DNA of 64,000 nucleotides from Bacteroidota bacterium (GCA_023386045.1 JAEWKK010000014.1:1-64000); one strand, 5' to 3'. Counted from the first letter of the stretch, positions 8,495-19,160 are shown. Notes: generated by a model from the sequence alone, not told the origin. Translations and numbers: made by a program.

Positions 8495-8525
8495 TTTGAA
8501 TTTCAGTTTATAAGAATTTAGTTTG
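8495..8525 (+). promoter_or_regulatory. Candidate Bacteroidota promoter of the PorW/SprE-like gene
   Basis: TTTG at 8495-8498 is followed after 19 nt by TTAGTTTG at 8518-8525. This matches the Bacteroidota -33/-7 pattern (TTTG, 17-23 nt, TAnnTTTG) with one mismatch. Transcription would begin near 8532, only a few bases before the ATG at 8535, so the mRNA would have almost no leader. Confidence 0.4.
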
Positions 8526-8534
8526 CGGCCAATA

Positions 8535-11504
8535 ATGAGATTTTCCTGCTATATCTTCCTTTGCCTGGCAATTTGCCTGGCCAGTTCCATATTGCATACC
8601 GCGCATGGCCAAATGGGCTTTGACCTTAAAATCGATAAGCCCGAACCTTATGAAGACAGAGTTTTGAAATCTGAAAAAACAGGTGATAAAAAACTGAAGG
8701 GGCCACGCAAATTCTTCCAGAATCTTACCACGCACTATAATTATTTTTTCAATGCCAATGTAAAATTGAACGAGGTCATTGATGGTGCCAAGCAATCTTT
8801 CCGAGACGATTACACTCTCCTCCTTCCCTTCTATAATTATTCGCTTGATGCCACGGCACAGAATTCCAATGAACTGGATTCAGTCATCTACAAAGCCCAG
8901 ACGGGAATTGTAATGCACGATCTACGGAATGAATGGATCGACAATATGTACATGCTCTGGGGTGCAGCCTGGTATTTTGAAAAGAAGTTTGATTCAGCTG
9001 CGCTCATGTTCCAGTTCATCAACTATGCTTTCGCTGAAAAAGAAAAAGACGGCTACTATAAATACATCGGTAGCCGCATGGATGGAAACAATGCGCTGAG
9101 TATTTCAACTAAAGAAAACAGGTCATTCCCCAAAACCATGACGCCTGCGCCCAGCCGCAACAATGCCTTTATCTGGCAGATCCGCAGCCAGATCGAACTG
9201 GGAAACCTGGCCGAAGCAGGAAGCCTGATCGTAACTTTAAAAAACGATCCTTTATTTCCAAAAAGACTTTATGATGACCTGGAAGAAGTGCAGGCCTACT
9301 GGTTCTATAAGCAAAAGGTATGGGACAGCGCCGCAACTCACCTGGTACTGGCACTGAACCAGGCCACTACCAAACAGGAAAGGGCAAGATGGGAATACCT
9401 GGCCGCACAAATGTTCGAGCTATCGAAAAAATATGACCAGGCCGAAACACTTTATAATAAAGCCATCAAGCATACAACAGACCCGGTGCTGGATATTTAT
9501 TCCAGGCTGAACCTCGTTCGCATGAACAAGGAAGGAGGTGAAAACTACATTGAAAAAAACATCGCTGAATTATTGAAAATGGCCAGGCGGGATAAATATT
9601 CCGACTACCGCGATGTGATTTATTACATGGCTGCCCAGATGGAAATGGAAAGAGGCAATTACGAAGCGGCACGTCTCCTCCTGGTAAAAGCATCCAAATA
9701 CAATAATGGGAACCTGGCTTCAAGAAATAAATCCTACCTGCAGATCGCAGATCTTTCCTATAACGAGAAGAAATACATACAGGCCGCTTCTTTTTATGAT
9801 AGTATACAGGTTGCAGATCTCAATGAAACAGAACTGGCAAGAGTTGATGAAAGAAAAAATGCTTTGAAAAAGATCGTTGCTAATACAGAAGTTATCTCCC
9901 GGCAGGATAGCCTGCAAAAAATAGCAGCCATGCCCGAAGATGAAAGAACGGCATACATATCAAAATTGCTGAAGCAAATTCTCAAGCAACAGGGTTACGA
10001 TGAAAAAACCATCACTTCAGGCAGTGCTGCACCTGTCAGTAATACAACAGACCTTTTTGCGGGCAGCCAGAAAGGTGAATGGTATTTTTATAACACCACA
10101 TTAAAAACACAGGGCCAGCAAAAATTCAAACAAACCTGGGGCAATCGTCCTAATGTAGATAACTGGAGAAGATTCTCGGAAGTGAATGCACAACAGTCCA
10201 ACAAGATTGTCAGCAACACCAAGGAACCGGGCAAAATTGAGGATAAAAACCCAGCAGATGAAGGACCGAGTTTTAGTTCTCTCCTGGCAAACGTTCCACT
10301 CAATGCAGAAACCATGATGGTTTCCAACGATTCCATTCGGCAGGCCTTGCTGGACCTGGGACTGGTTTACATGAATGAAATCGAAGACTATCTTTCTGCC
10401 ATTGCTATTTATGAAAATTTCAGGGTTCGTTTTCCTAATGATGGCAATTCAGCAGAAGTTTTATTCAACCTCTATTATGCTTACAAGAAAAGCGGGAATG
10501 ATACAAAAGCTGCAGAGATAAAGCAGCTGCTGGTTTCAAGGTTTCCGGCTTCTCGATATGCATCCATCCTTAACACAGGCAAGGATCCTATGTCTTCAGA
10601 TGAAGGAAATGCTGCAGCAACAAAGGCTTATGAAGGAATTTACGACCTCTTTATTGAAGGAAGATTCAACGAAGCACTCGCGGCAAAGAAGCTGGCAGAC
10701 AGCACTTACAAAACCACTTTCTGGCAGCCGCAATTATTGTACATAGAAGCGGTATATCATGTGAAACAACGGGAAGACAGCGCAGCAAAAACCATCCTGC
10801 AGACATTGATCAGCCAGGGACCAACCACTCCCCTTGCAGTTAAGGCACAAACCATGATTGATGTGCTCAACCGCCGTTCACAAATTGAAGCTGAGCTGGC
10901 CAGCCTGCAGATAACAAGACCAGCAGAAGATACACTGGCAATTATACAACCATTGAAACCACAACCTGTTCCAGTGGATACCATTGCTTTTAAGGCACCA
11001 GTTAAAAAAGACAGTATTATCACCCAGCCAAAGAATGATGTGGTGATCAATAAGCCCGTTACAAAACCCGTAACGGATACTGCAACTAAAAAACCCATTG
11101 TCCAGCCAAAGCCTGTTTCTGCTTACAGGTTTGAAGCTTCCGCTAAACATACCACGCTGATCATACTGGATAAGGTAGATGCCATGTTTGTAAACGAAGT
11201 GAAAAACGCATTTGTACGATATAACAAGGAGAAATACTATAGCCTTCCGCTTGATGCCGGACTGGTTACATTGGATGAAAACAGGAAGATCCTTGTTGTT
11301 TCTGGCTTCGCCAATGCACAGGAAGCCATTGATTATGTGGTGAAATTGAAAAAGATTGCACACCTCGAAATCATCCCATGGCTGAAACCGGAAAAGTACC
11401 AATTCACCATTGCATCTGAAAGCAACCTTCCACTGCTTCTTGAGAGAAAAGATTTTCAGGAATACAAACAGTTTTTGGATCAAAACTTGCCGGGTAAATT
11501 TTAA
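8535..11504 (+). CDS. porW: Type IX secretion accessory TPR protein, PorW/SprE-like
   Basis: A protein of ~989 residues, exported by a signal peptide (MRFSCYIFLCLAICLASS...). It is built largely of TPR-like helical repeats: LWGAAWYFEKKFDSAALMFQ, AQMFELSKKYDQAETLYNKA and LVYMNEIEDYLSAIAIYENF. A Pro/Thr/Lys-rich linker sits near residues 820-870, followed by a compact C-terminal domain. Length, repeat order and this tail fit SprE/PorW, a periplasmic lipoprotein needed for gliding and type IX secretion in Flavobacterium and Porphyromonas. I see no clean lipobox; the Cys in CLASS is a candidate. The neighbouring PBP1A is transcribed in the same direction 111 bp on. Confidence 0.8.
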   Translation: MRFSCYIFLCLAICLASSILHTAHGQMGFDLKIDKPEPYEDRVLKSEKTGDKKLKGPRKFFQNLTTHYNYFFNANVKLNEVIDGAKQSFRDDYTLLLPFYNYSLDATAQNSNELDSVIYKAQTGIVMHDLRNEWIDNMYMLWGAAWYFEKKFDSAALMFQFINYAFAEKEKDGYYKYIGSRMDGNNALSISTKENRSFPKTMTPAPSRNNAFIWQIRSQIELGNLAEAGSLIVTLKNDPLFPKRLYDDLEEVQAYWFYKQKVWDSAATHLVLALNQATTKQERARWEYLAAQMFELSKKYDQAETLYNKAIKHTTDPVLDIYSRLNLVRMNKEGGENYIEKNIAELLKMARRDKYSDYRDVIYYMAAQMEMERGNYEAARLLLVKASKYNNGNLASRNKSYLQIADLSYNEKKYIQAASFYDSIQVADLNETELARVDERKNALKKIVANTEVISRQDSLQKIAAMPEDERTAYISKLLKQILKQQGYDEKTITSGSAAPVSNTTDLFAGSQKGEWYFYNTTLKTQGQQKFKQTWGNRPNVDNWRRFSEVNAQQSNKIVSNTKEPGKIEDKNPADEGPSFSSLLANVPLNAETMMVSNDSIRQALLDLGLVYMNEIEDYLSAIAIYENFRVRFPNDGNSAEVLFNLYYAYKKSGNDTKAAEIKQLLVSRFPASRYASILNTGKDPMSSDEGNAAATKAYEGIYDLFIEGRFNEALAAKKLADSTYKTTFWQPQLLYIEAVYHVKQREDSAAKTILQTLISQGPTTPLAVKAQTMIDVLNRRSQIEAELASLQITRPAEDTLAIIQPLKPQPVPVDTIAFKAPVKKDSIITQPKNDVVINKPVTKPVTDTATKKPIVQPKPVSAYRFEASAKHTTLIILDKVDAMFVNEVKNAFVRYNKEKYYSLPLDAGLVTLDENRKILVVSGFANAQEAIDYVVKLKKIAHLEIIPWLKPEKYQFTIASESNLPLLLERKDFQEYKQFLDQNLPGKF

Positions 11505-11615
11505 CCTTCCATTACACCCTATTTTTTAGTTTTGATGAACTGATGTGCAATATTTAAAGGATGTCTTCAAATCATTCTTCTTATTATTGAACATTCGTCC
11601 CTTAATACATATCTC

Positions 11616-14048
11616 ATGAAAAAGAGCATACGCGTCTTCTGGATCGTTTTTCTGAGTGGCTTTGGCTTTGTAGTCCTCATGTTCCTGCTGGTCATGTTGG
11701 GCGTCTTTGGAAAACTCCCCACACTCAAACAACTTGAAAATCCCAGTATTGTACAGTCTTCAGAAGTGTATGCCGCGGATGGCACACTGATGGGCAAATA
11801 TTATCGTGAACGCGGAAACCGCAGCAGTGTTAATTACCGGGATATTTCCAAACACGTCATCAATGCCCTGATTGCCACTGAAGATGAAAGATTCAAGGAC
11901 CATTCAGGCATTGACTTCAAAAGAACGATTGGCGCCATCCTTTCATTGGGAAGTAAAGGTGGTGGTAGTACCATCTCTCAACAATTGGCCAAAACACTAT
12001 TGGACCAGGGAAGCAAGAACAAGGTGGAGAGGATCATCGAAAAGATGAAGGAATATATTGTTGCGATCAGGCTTGAAAGAAATTTTACCAAAGAAGAAAT
12101 TGTTGCCCTCTATCTTAATGCAGTTCCTTTTGGTGATAATATTTATGGCATTCGCAATGCCTCGCGTACCTTCTTTCAAAAAGAACCCGACCGTTTGAAT
12201 ATTGAAGAAGCTGCATTGCTAGTGGGCATGCTCAAAGGAAACTCCATCTATAATCCGCGTCTTCATCCCAAACAGGCGAAGGACCGCCGCAATGTGGTAC
12301 TGGGACAGATGGAAAGAAACGATTACCTGAATTCCGCGCAGGCAGCCAAATTAAAAGCCCTTCCCATACAGCTGAATTACCGCAAGCTGGATGAGAATAC
12401 GGGTTATGCTCCTTATTTCCGCGAAACTCTCAAAGGTGAAATAGAGGGTGTTTTAAAAGATCTGAAGAACGAGGATGGTGATCCCTATAATGTTTATGAT
12501 GATGGACTGAAAGTATATACTACCATCAATCCCAAAATGCAAACCTATGCCGAGGAGGCCATGATGCAGCAGATGCCCATGTTGCAAAAGGCGATGAATG
12601 CGCAGAGCAATATCAAAAAAGGTACGGTATGGAAAGGTCACGAAGATGTATTGCGTGCGGCTATGAAAAACAGTGATCGCTGGAGAAATCTCAAAGATGA
12701 GAACATGACTGATGCGGAGATAGAAAAAACCTTTAAGCAGAAAGTAAAAATGAGGGTGTTTGCCTATAATGCAAAAAGGGAAATAGATACTGTGATGACA
12801 CCGATGGATTCCATCAAATACCACAGGCAGATGATGCAAAGTGCATTTATGGTAATGGATCCGGTAACTGGTGAGGTCAGAGCCTGGGTAGGTGGCATTG
12901 ATTTTAAGACTTACAAATTTGACCATGCCAGCCTGAAAACAAAACGCCAGGTGGGTTCATCCATCAAACCTCTTTTGTATTGCCAGGCCATAGAGGAAAG
13001 AGGCTTTACACCAGAAACCATGGTGGAAGATGTTCAGCAAAGCTTTGGCAAGAACCAACTGGTGCCTGCCACTTCAAAAACATGTACAGGCCGCACCATG
13101 ACCATGGCCTCTGCACTGACCTGGTCAAGAAACTGCGCAACAGCCTATATCATGAAGCAGGTTGGCGCAAAAGAATTTTCAAATTTCCTGGAACAGAAAT
13201 TAAATGTTCCTACTCACGTTGAAGCATATCCTTCCCTGGCTCTGGGAGCCTGCGATCTTTCATTGTATGAAATGATGTGGGCCTATACCGTGTTCCCCGG
13301 CGGAGGTTTTTCTACCAGGCCTATCTTCATTACCAGGATCGAGGACAGGAATGGAAATGCCATTTATCGTTCAGACCTTGGTGCCAACCGCAAGGAAGCC
13401 GTAAGCGAAGCCACTGCTTATCGCATGACACAGATGATGCAGGGTCCAGTAACCGTTGGCACAGCAGCAGGGCTCATGCAACGTCTTGGAGCCAAAGCCA
13501 TGGGTGGCAAAACAGGTACTACCAATAATAATGCAGACTTCTGGTTCATGGGTTATACTCCACAACTGCTTGCAGGTACATGGGTAGGTTGTGATGACAG
13601 GTTCATACAAATTGAAAGCGCAGCTTTTTACGGTGGTACTGCAGCAAGACCGATCTGGGAAGCATTTTTCAAAAAAGTATATGCCGACAAATCACTGGGA
13701 ATAAGCCGTGATGTGGAATTCATCAAGCCTGCCGATCTGGACAACCAGTCCCTGAGTGCTGATGATTATGAAATTTTTGATCCTTATGCAGAAGACAGCA
13801 GTGACATGAATATGAATTCAGGTGATTATGAACTGGACACTACTACTTACATCCCACCGGAATCAAGACTTCCGGATGATGATAATGCACCTAAAAAAGA
13901 AAACAAACCAAAAAAGGATTCTTCCAAATCTCCTAAGATCGGTGACATGCCTGCTAATGATGAGAAGAAGGAGAAAAAGAACATCTTCCAGAAAATATTC
14001 AATAAGAAAGACAAAAACAAAGAGAAGGATAATAATAACGATTATTAA
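11616..14048 (+). CDS. Class A penicillin-binding protein (PBP1A-like)
   Basis: A bifunctional peptidoglycan synthase, anchored by an N-terminal helix (residues ~8-30). The glycosyltransferase domain has EDERFKDHSGID with catalytic Glu89, then GGGSTISQQLAK and the RKxKE-like stretch near ERIIEKMKE. The transpeptidase domain has the SxxK motif at Ser448-Lys451 (GSSIKP), SRN in TWSRNCATAY, and KTG at 632-634. The last ~90 residues are a low-complexity Lys/Glu/Asp tail, unusual in charge, which may be a disordered periplasmic extension. A strong terminator follows at once. Confidence 0.95.
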   Translation: MKKSIRVFWIVFLSGFGFVVLMFLLVMLGVFGKLPTLKQLENPSIVQSSEVYAADGTLMGKYYRERGNRSSVNYRDISKHVINALIATEDERFKDHSGIDFKRTIGAILSLGSKGGGSTISQQLAKTLLDQGSKNKVERIIEKMKEYIVAIRLERNFTKEEIVALYLNAVPFGDNIYGIRNASRTFFQKEPDRLNIEEAALLVGMLKGNSIYNPRLHPKQAKDRRNVVLGQMERNDYLNSAQAAKLKALPIQLNYRKLDENTGYAPYFRETLKGEIEGVLKDLKNEDGDPYNVYDDGLKVYTTINPKMQTYAEEAMMQQMPMLQKAMNAQSNIKKGTVWKGHEDVLRAAMKNSDRWRNLKDENMTDAEIEKTFKQKVKMRVFAYNAKREIDTVMTPMDSIKYHRQMMQSAFMVMDPVTGEVRAWVGGIDFKTYKFDHASLKTKRQVGSSIKPLLYCQAIEERGFTPETMVEDVQQSFGKNQLVPATSKTCTGRTMTMASALTWSRNCATAYIMKQVGAKEFSNFLEQKLNVPTHVEAYPSLALGACDLSLYEMMWAYTVFPGGGFSTRPIFITRIEDRNGNAIYRSDLGANRKEAVSEATAYRMTQMMQGPVTVGTAAGLMQRLGAKAMGGKTGTTNNNADFWFMGYTPQLLAGTWVGCDDRFIQIESAAFYGGTAARPIWEAFFKKVYADKSLGISRDVEFIKPADLDNQSLSADDYEIFDPYAEDSSDMNMNSGDYELDTTTYIPPESRLPDDDNAPKKENKPKKDSSKSPKIGDMPANDEKKEKKNIFQKIFNKKDKNKEKDNNNDY

Positions 14049-14052
14049 TAGA

Positions 14053-14084
14053 GAAGCCCACATTCAGTGGGCTTCGTTTTATTT
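14053..14084 (+). terminator. Rho-independent terminator after PBP1A
   Basis: A perfect 9-bp stem (GAAGCCCAC with GTGGGCTTC, loop ATTCA) followed by GTTTTATTT, just after the PBP1A stop codon. It may also help end the convergent DUF5916 gene. Confidence 0.9.
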
Positions 14085-16574
14085 GTCTTTTTTCTTTTTC
14101 CATTTTTTGAAATCAAGATAATCCAGGTAATAAATGATCTTGATGGAAAGATTATTATTCTGGGGTTCCGTTATGGTTCTGTCCACGTTCTTGATATAAT
14201 TTCTTTCAACATCATTGTCAAATAAAAATCCCTGGTCTTTCCAAACAATATTTATGAAGCTGCCCGGTGCAAACTGCCAGGTGTAAACTGCATCCACATT
14301 GAATACATTAAAATTCTGGTGAACCAGGCTTACTAGTGCACTATGCACTGATGGTTTGAGCTCTCCCGCGTCATCAAGATCATAAAGTTCATGCTGCTTA
14401 ACCTTGCTCCAGTAATGACGAGCCCTGATGGTTATACCAGATTTATTATTGAAGTTGTATTTAGCCGACAACACATTTTCAATTGTTTTCAGATCTCTTC
14501 TTGTAAAAACAACATTATCCAGTGAGATGGGGTTACCGCTTAAATCCCTGGGCTGGTAATAACCTGCATCATTGCGAACAGGATTGTAGTACAATCTATG
14601 GCTGATGGATAGCTTGTCACTGAACCTGTATCGCTGCGAAAAACTCCACTCTTCATTTGGACTATTGAAAATGCTTCGCAAACCAAGAAAATAACTGGCA
14701 CTGAAAAAATATTTCTTGGTATTGTTGGTTTCAAACCAGGGATTAAATTGAAAACGCCTTGGTGTTTTCCATGCATATCCGGTTTTCCTGGGTTCGTAAA
14801 AATCATGTCCCCTGGCGCCATATCCAACAAAGAAACCAACATACCAAAGGCTTTTTAACTGAACATGGCCATTGATATTGGTATTGAAGCCCTGGAAGCG
14901 GCTGTCCGTTTTCTGGCCATCTATTTTCTTATACAGCTGGCTGTAATTAGCATTGTAATTGATCTGGATATTGTTGTACCAGCCTTTAGGTTTCAACCAG
15001 CGATAGGCAGTCCAGAAATAATGCTCGATATAATTATTGTTGAATAGGATTCCCATGTCGTTGATATCATATTTTTCATCAGCCAGTTCCTGCGACAGGC
15101 TGATATTCCACCTTCCACCCGTTTTACCAACTCCCATATAATGAGAATAACCTTTGGTATTCTTCCCATCAGCCATTACCTGGCTCAAAGAAAATTTACC
15201 GGAAACATTGAATGTATTTTTCTTGTTATTAAAATCGAACAAGCCAGCACTTACATTGGCATCTGCATCCTTCCCATTCCTGATGGTCGAAGTATTAATA
15301 AAAGAAACCGAAGAATTATTCTTTAATGTCTGATCAACAACCAGAATATTATAATTGACAAGTGATCCGGTTTGAACCTCCCTGTCTTTACCCGATACAC
15401 TATCCCTGATAGTTGCATACATAGGTTTTGTGATGGCATTGAACACACCCAGGCCAAAACCTTTTCTTGTGCGACCTGAAATTTTTGTAGCATTCAGCAA
15501 TTTGGATTCAGTAGGATTCTTGTATACATATTCATTGGGACCAAGATCATTATAAGCATTGCCAAATCTCACAGGTGTGCCTCCTACCCTTCGCGAATAA
15601 AAAAGATTTCCCTTGGAAAAAAGTTCGGTCCCTTCCGTAAAGAAAGCCCGGTTCTCATTATATCTTACTTCAAATGGTGTCAGGTTCAATACCTGGTTAT
15701 CACTTTGCACCTGGCCAAAATCAGGCACCAGCGTCATATCAAGTGTGAAGGCATCACTAATTCCGTATTTCACATCCATACCTCCATTTACTGAAGAAGT
15801 CCAGTCTTTCGCATCTCTTGCATTTGTAGGATAATGATTGAGGTAAGCAGATAAATAAGGTGAAAAAGATAACCTTACCGGGGCGTCTATTTTTTCAATA
15901 CCGGTCCACAAACCTTCCTGGTTGATAAATCCATTGACCTTGGGATCAACCGGGTTCCACATAAATTGTTTACCTGCCTTCTTCCTGTTCCTTGTAATAT
16001 TCAAACCCCAGGTCTGGTTTTCTTTACTTACAAAACGAAGTGCTGAATAAGGTATACGCATTTCAAAGGTCCAGCCACCTTCAACAATCTTTGCTTCACA
16101 ATCCCATACTGCATTCCAAGAACCATCCTCTCCGGCTGTGTTGGAATATTTGGCATCGAACTGCTCACCAAGCGGCGTCATAAAAAATCCAAAACCATTG
16201 ATCTTATCGAGGTAAGTGTCAAAGGTTACTCCCACATAATCGTTGATGCCAATTTCATCGCGACCTACAAGTTCTTTTGAGATACTGTCTCTTTTTTCAT
16301 GACAGAACCCGCCAATGTAAACGGCGGTATTATCATACACCAGGTAAACTTCAGTTCTTGTTTCATCTGCTTCTATGGCACCGAAATTGGGCCTGAACTC
16401 CACCATTTTGGTGGCTAACGGAGTTTCGCTCCAGAAAGATTCTTCAAGCTTGCCGTCAATCTTTACGGCTGTATTGATCTTTTTCGCCGCCAGCTCCCTG
16501 AGCTTTGTTTGTGCGGATGCAACCTGTAACATGCCAACGAGGATGGCAAACAGGAAGAGTCGTCTCCTTAACAT
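14079..16574 (-). CDS. DUF5916 / CBM9-like outer-membrane protein
   Basis: A secreted or outer-membrane protein of ~831 residues. From the Met at 16574 there is a signal peptide (MLRRRLFLFAILVGMLQVASAQ). Residues ~25-200 form a carbohydrate-binding family 9-like domain (KIDGKLEESFWSETPLA, TEVYLVYDNTAVYIG, WTFEMRIPYSALRF). The C-terminal DUF5916 region is rich in alternating aromatic and polar strands ending in a barrel-like pattern (KIIYYLDYLDFKKW). The upstream 19 residues in frame are excluded. The ligand is not known; such proteins are widespread in Bacteroidota. Confidence 0.88.
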   Translation of the reverse strand: MLRRRLFLFAILVGMLQVASAQTKLRELAAKKINTAVKIDGKLEESFWSETPLATKMVEFRPNFGAIEADETRTEVYLVYDNTAVYIGGFCHEKRDSISKELVGRDEIGINDYVGVTFDTYLDKINGFGFFMTPLGEQFDAKYSNTAGEDGSWNAVWDCEAKIVEGGWTFEMRIPYSALRFVSKENQTWGLNITRNRKKAGKQFMWNPVDPKVNGFINQEGLWTGIEKIDAPVRLSFSPYLSAYLNHYPTNARDAKDWTSSVNGGMDVKYGISDAFTLDMTLVPDFGQVQSDNQVLNLTPFEVRYNENRAFFTEGTELFSKGNLFYSRRVGGTPVRFGNAYNDLGPNEYVYKNPTESKLLNATKISGRTRKGFGLGVFNAITKPMYATIRDSVSGKDREVQTGSLVNYNILVVDQTLKNNSSVSFINTSTIRNGKDADANVSAGLFDFNNKKNTFNVSGKFSLSQVMADGKNTKGYSHYMGVGKTGGRWNISLSQELADEKYDINDMGILFNNNYIEHYFWTAYRWLKPKGWYNNIQINYNANYSQLYKKIDGQKTDSRFQGFNTNINGHVQLKSLWYVGFFVGYGARGHDFYEPRKTGYAWKTPRRFQFNPWFETNNTKKYFFSASYFLGLRSIFNSPNEEWSFSQRYRFSDKLSISHRLYYNPVRNDAGYYQPRDLSGNPISLDNVVFTRRDLKTIENVLSAKYNFNNKSGITIRARHYWSKVKQHELYDLDDAGELKPSVHSALVSLVHQNFNVFNVDAVYTWQFAPGSFINIVWKDQGFLFDNDVERNYIKNVDRTITEPQNNNLSIKIIYYLDYLDFKKWKKKKDK

Positions 16575-16675
16575 TTGTGTTGGTTTTGCAATTACGAAGG
16601 TAGACGTACAACCTGCCCTTAATGTTACCACTCGTCAAAAAAAAATTGTAAAAAAAAGAAGGAAATTTTAAGAGC

Positions 16676-18508
16676 TCACTTATCAATATAGTCCTGGAAA
16701 CTGAATTGTTGCATGGCTTTACCAGCATTGATGTCAATTTCCGACACCTTCCCATTTTTAATAATGAGTTGTTTGCCCACGTTATCAAATACAAACTGTT
16801 GTTGTGGCTGCATAAAACCAAAGCCATTATTAAAAGAGAAATAAGCCCATGGCTTAACGGTAGTATCAAATATATTTTTGCTGAAAGGAAAAAGATTCTG
16901 AGACTCTCCAGACTGTTTCACCAGTGTTGTAGCAAGATCAATCTGCGAAGCCACCTTATTCACGGTTATTCCTGTCGTATCAAGTGCGCCACCCAGCCAT
17001 AGCATAGGAATCTTAAAATTCTCTATCCAGTTGGAAGGCTTCAGCAGGCCATGTCCATGATCGGCAATGATCACTACAACCGTATTATTCCACCACGACT
17101 GTTTTTTGCATTGCTGGATGAAATCATAAACCGCCTGGTCTGCATAATGCAATGAATTGGCGAATTTGCTGGCATGGTCATCCCCATTAAAATAAGCACC
17201 CACAGGTGTTTCAAAAGGTTCATGACTGCTTAAGGTAAGCCAGGAAACAAAAAAAGGAGTTTGCTCTTTTTGCAGGTCGGTAAGAATTTTGGAAGCCACT
17301 ACTCCATCATGTGCTCCCCATTTTGAATTCTGATCCTTAGAACTGAAATCATTTTTATCAATGAGTTTTTCAAAATGACTTTGAAGTAAAAACGATTTGA
17401 TATTGGCGAATTCTGTTTCACCACCATAATAAAAAGAAGTATGATATCCTTTTGATTTATACCAGCCTGGCAGCGTATTCAGCTTTGATGATTTGTTGGG
17501 ATACCTGATGATCGAAACATTGTTCATGGCAGGATAACCGCTGAGTACTGCGGAAACACCCTTGTCGGTCCTGTCGCCACTGGCGTATAAATTATTAAAG
17601 TAAATGCCTTCTTTGATCAATTCATTGAACCGGGGCATGATAGACCTTCCCTGGATGGATTGCTCTACTGCTTTTTTGGTAAGGCTTTCCCATATGATCA
17701 CAATAACGTTAGGATCCTTTGTTTTTAAAATAGGTTGAATTTGATTTCCCGAAGCGTAGAGACTGTCAGTGATCCGCTTTACTACCTTGTTATCATGGTA
17801 ATGATAAGGATTTACAACCGGTGCGCCTTTAGCGACGCCGTTCATGAAATTCCAGCTGGCATTTACTGCTACTACATTGGCAAAATTCTGTTTAGAAAAA
17901 TAGACCATGCTCTGGTTCATAGGTGTGAGCTGCAAACCTCCGCGCATGGGAATGATGAGCAATGCCGTTACTATAAATAGTACCGAAGCAGAAAGAATTT
18001 TCTTATTGTCATCCTGTAAGAGATACATCCTTTTCTGCAGGAAGCGGTTTAATAAGAAGCAAAGAGAAATATAAGTAAGCGTGAATAAAAAAAAGATCAG
18101 TACCAGCGGCAGATGGCTGATAGAGGCCCAGACCTCTTTGGGTGAATCAAGATATTTTAAAGGTGTGGCATCTATCCTGAATCCCCAGCTTTTATATACT
18201 TCGAGATCTGCCAGCGTAATCAGCAGCAAGAAAAAAAGGACGATAAAGCTGTATACTTTATAAACAACAGTTTTGCGGAAGAATGCGAGAAAGATACCTG
18301 CAATTACAAAAAGGCAAACCGGAACCAGGATATAACTGCTTACGGAGATGTCCATACGTAATCCATAAAGAAAGCTCAGTGCCTTATTGTTGAAAGAAAC
18401 TTCCCGTGCTTTATCAGGATTATAGAAAAGAAAGAGCAACCTGGCGCCTTCGAAAAAAAGGATCCAGAACAGGAAATAAGAAAGCAGGAATTTTAACCTC
18501 GACAACAT
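16676..18508 (-). CDS. LTA synthase family / sulfatase-fold membrane enzyme
   Basis: A 610-residue phospholipid-head-group transferase-type enzyme. The first ~200 residues hold about five transmembrane helices. A periplasmic sulfatase-fold domain follows with the metal and nucleophile signatures NVIVIIWESLTKKAVE, GDRTDKGVSAVLSGYP (the candidate nucleophile Thr is residue 314), HEPF and VVVIIADHGHG. LtaS-type enzymes move glycerol-phosphate or phosphoethanolamine to cell-surface acceptors; Gram-negative homologues usually modify glycans or lipid A-like acceptors. Acceptor is unknown here. The gene follows the nusG terminator and is transcribed in the same direction. Confidence 0.88.
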   Translation of the reverse strand: MLSRLKFLLSYFLFWILFFEGARLLFLFYNPDKAREVSFNNKALSFLYGLRMDISVSSYILVPVCLFVIAGIFLAFFRKTVVYKVYSFIVLFFLLLITLADLEVYKSWGFRIDATPLKYLDSPKEVWASISHLPLVLIFFLFTLTYISLCFLLNRFLQKRMYLLQDDNKKILSASVLFIVTALLIIPMRGGLQLTPMNQSMVYFSKQNFANVVAVNASWNFMNGVAKGAPVVNPYHYHDNKVVKRITDSLYASGNQIQPILKTKDPNVIVIIWESLTKKAVEQSIQGRSIMPRFNELIKEGIYFNNLYASGDRTDKGVSAVLSGYPAMNNVSIIRYPNKSSKLNTLPGWYKSKGYHTSFYYGGETEFANIKSFLLQSHFEKLIDKNDFSSKDQNSKWGAHDGVVASKILTDLQKEQTPFFVSWLTLSSHEPFETPVGAYFNGDDHASKFANSLHYADQAVYDFIQQCKKQSWWNNTVVVIIADHGHGLLKPSNWIENFKIPMLWLGGALDTTGITVNKVASQIDLATTLVKQSGESQNLFPFSKNIFDTTVKPWAYFSFNNGFGFMQPQQQFVFDNVGKQLIIKNGKVSEIDINAGKAMQQFSFQDYIDK

Positions 18509-18522
18509 GGTGGATCAAAAAT

Positions 18523-18551
18523 AAAAAAGCCATCCGCATAAAGCGAATGGC
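18523..18551 (-). terminator. Rho-independent terminator after nusG
   Basis: On the minus strand, a 9-bp stem (GCCATTCGC with GCGGATGGC, one wobble pair) with a short loop is followed by six Ts. It ends the secE-nusG transcript before the LtaS-like gene. Confidence 0.8.
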
Positions 18552-18575
18552 CGTATTCATTAAGCAGTTCGGGGA

Positions 18576-19160
18576 TCAGCTGATCTTTTCAACCTGCATG
18601 TAATTGAGTTCTACAGGGGTTGAGCGACCGAAGATCTTAACCGTTACCTTCAGTTTCTTCTTCTCATCATTCACCTCTTCAATTACACCATTAAAATCAT
18701 TAAATGGTCCTTCGATGATCTTGATGGTTTCACCCACAATGAATGGTTCGCTCATGCTTACGCCACCCACTTCGGCCATTTCATCCATTTTACCCAGCAT
18801 CTTGTTCACTTCAGCCTTGCGGAGTGCAATGGGATTTTCTTTTCCAAGGAAATGGATCACGTTCGTGGTGTTCTTGATCGTATCCCTGAGGTCATCATTC
18901 AGTTTTCCATCAGCCACTTCAATCATTACATAGCCAGGGTAATAGTTACGCTCGCGCATAACCTTCTTACCATTCTGAACCTTGTAAACTTTTTCTACAG
19001 GAAGAAATACCTGCTTTACAATTTCACCCCAGCCTCCGCGTGAGATCTCCTTGTCGAGATATTCCTTCACCTTCCGTTCCTTACCGCTGACAACACGGAG
19101 CACATACCATTTGGTCTCCTGTTGCTGCGTTTCGGGTGTATTTGGTGTCGTTGCTTCCAT
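18576..19160 (-). CDS. nusG: Transcription antitermination protein NusG
   Basis: A 194-residue NusG that binds RNA polymerase and links transcription to ribosomes and Rho. The N-terminal NGN domain contains KWYVLRVVSGKERKVKEYLD and YYPGYVMIEV. The C-terminal KOW domain is seen as PFIVGETIKIIEGPFNDFNG followed by KLKVTVKIFGR. It lies 5 bp after secE. Downstream the usual ribosomal protein operon (rplK-rplA-rplJ-rplL-rpoBC) is absent; a terminator and an unrelated gene follow instead. Confidence 0.97.
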   Translation of the reverse strand: MEATTPNTPETQQQETKWYVLRVVSGKERKVKEYLDKEISRGGWGEIVKQVFLPVEKVYKVQNGKKVMRERNYYPGYVMIEVADGKLNDDLRDTIKNTTNVIHFLGKENPIALRKAEVNKMLGKMDEMAEVGGVSMSEPFIVGETIKIIEGPFNDFNGVIEEVNDEKKKLKVTVKIFGRSTPVELNYMQVEKIS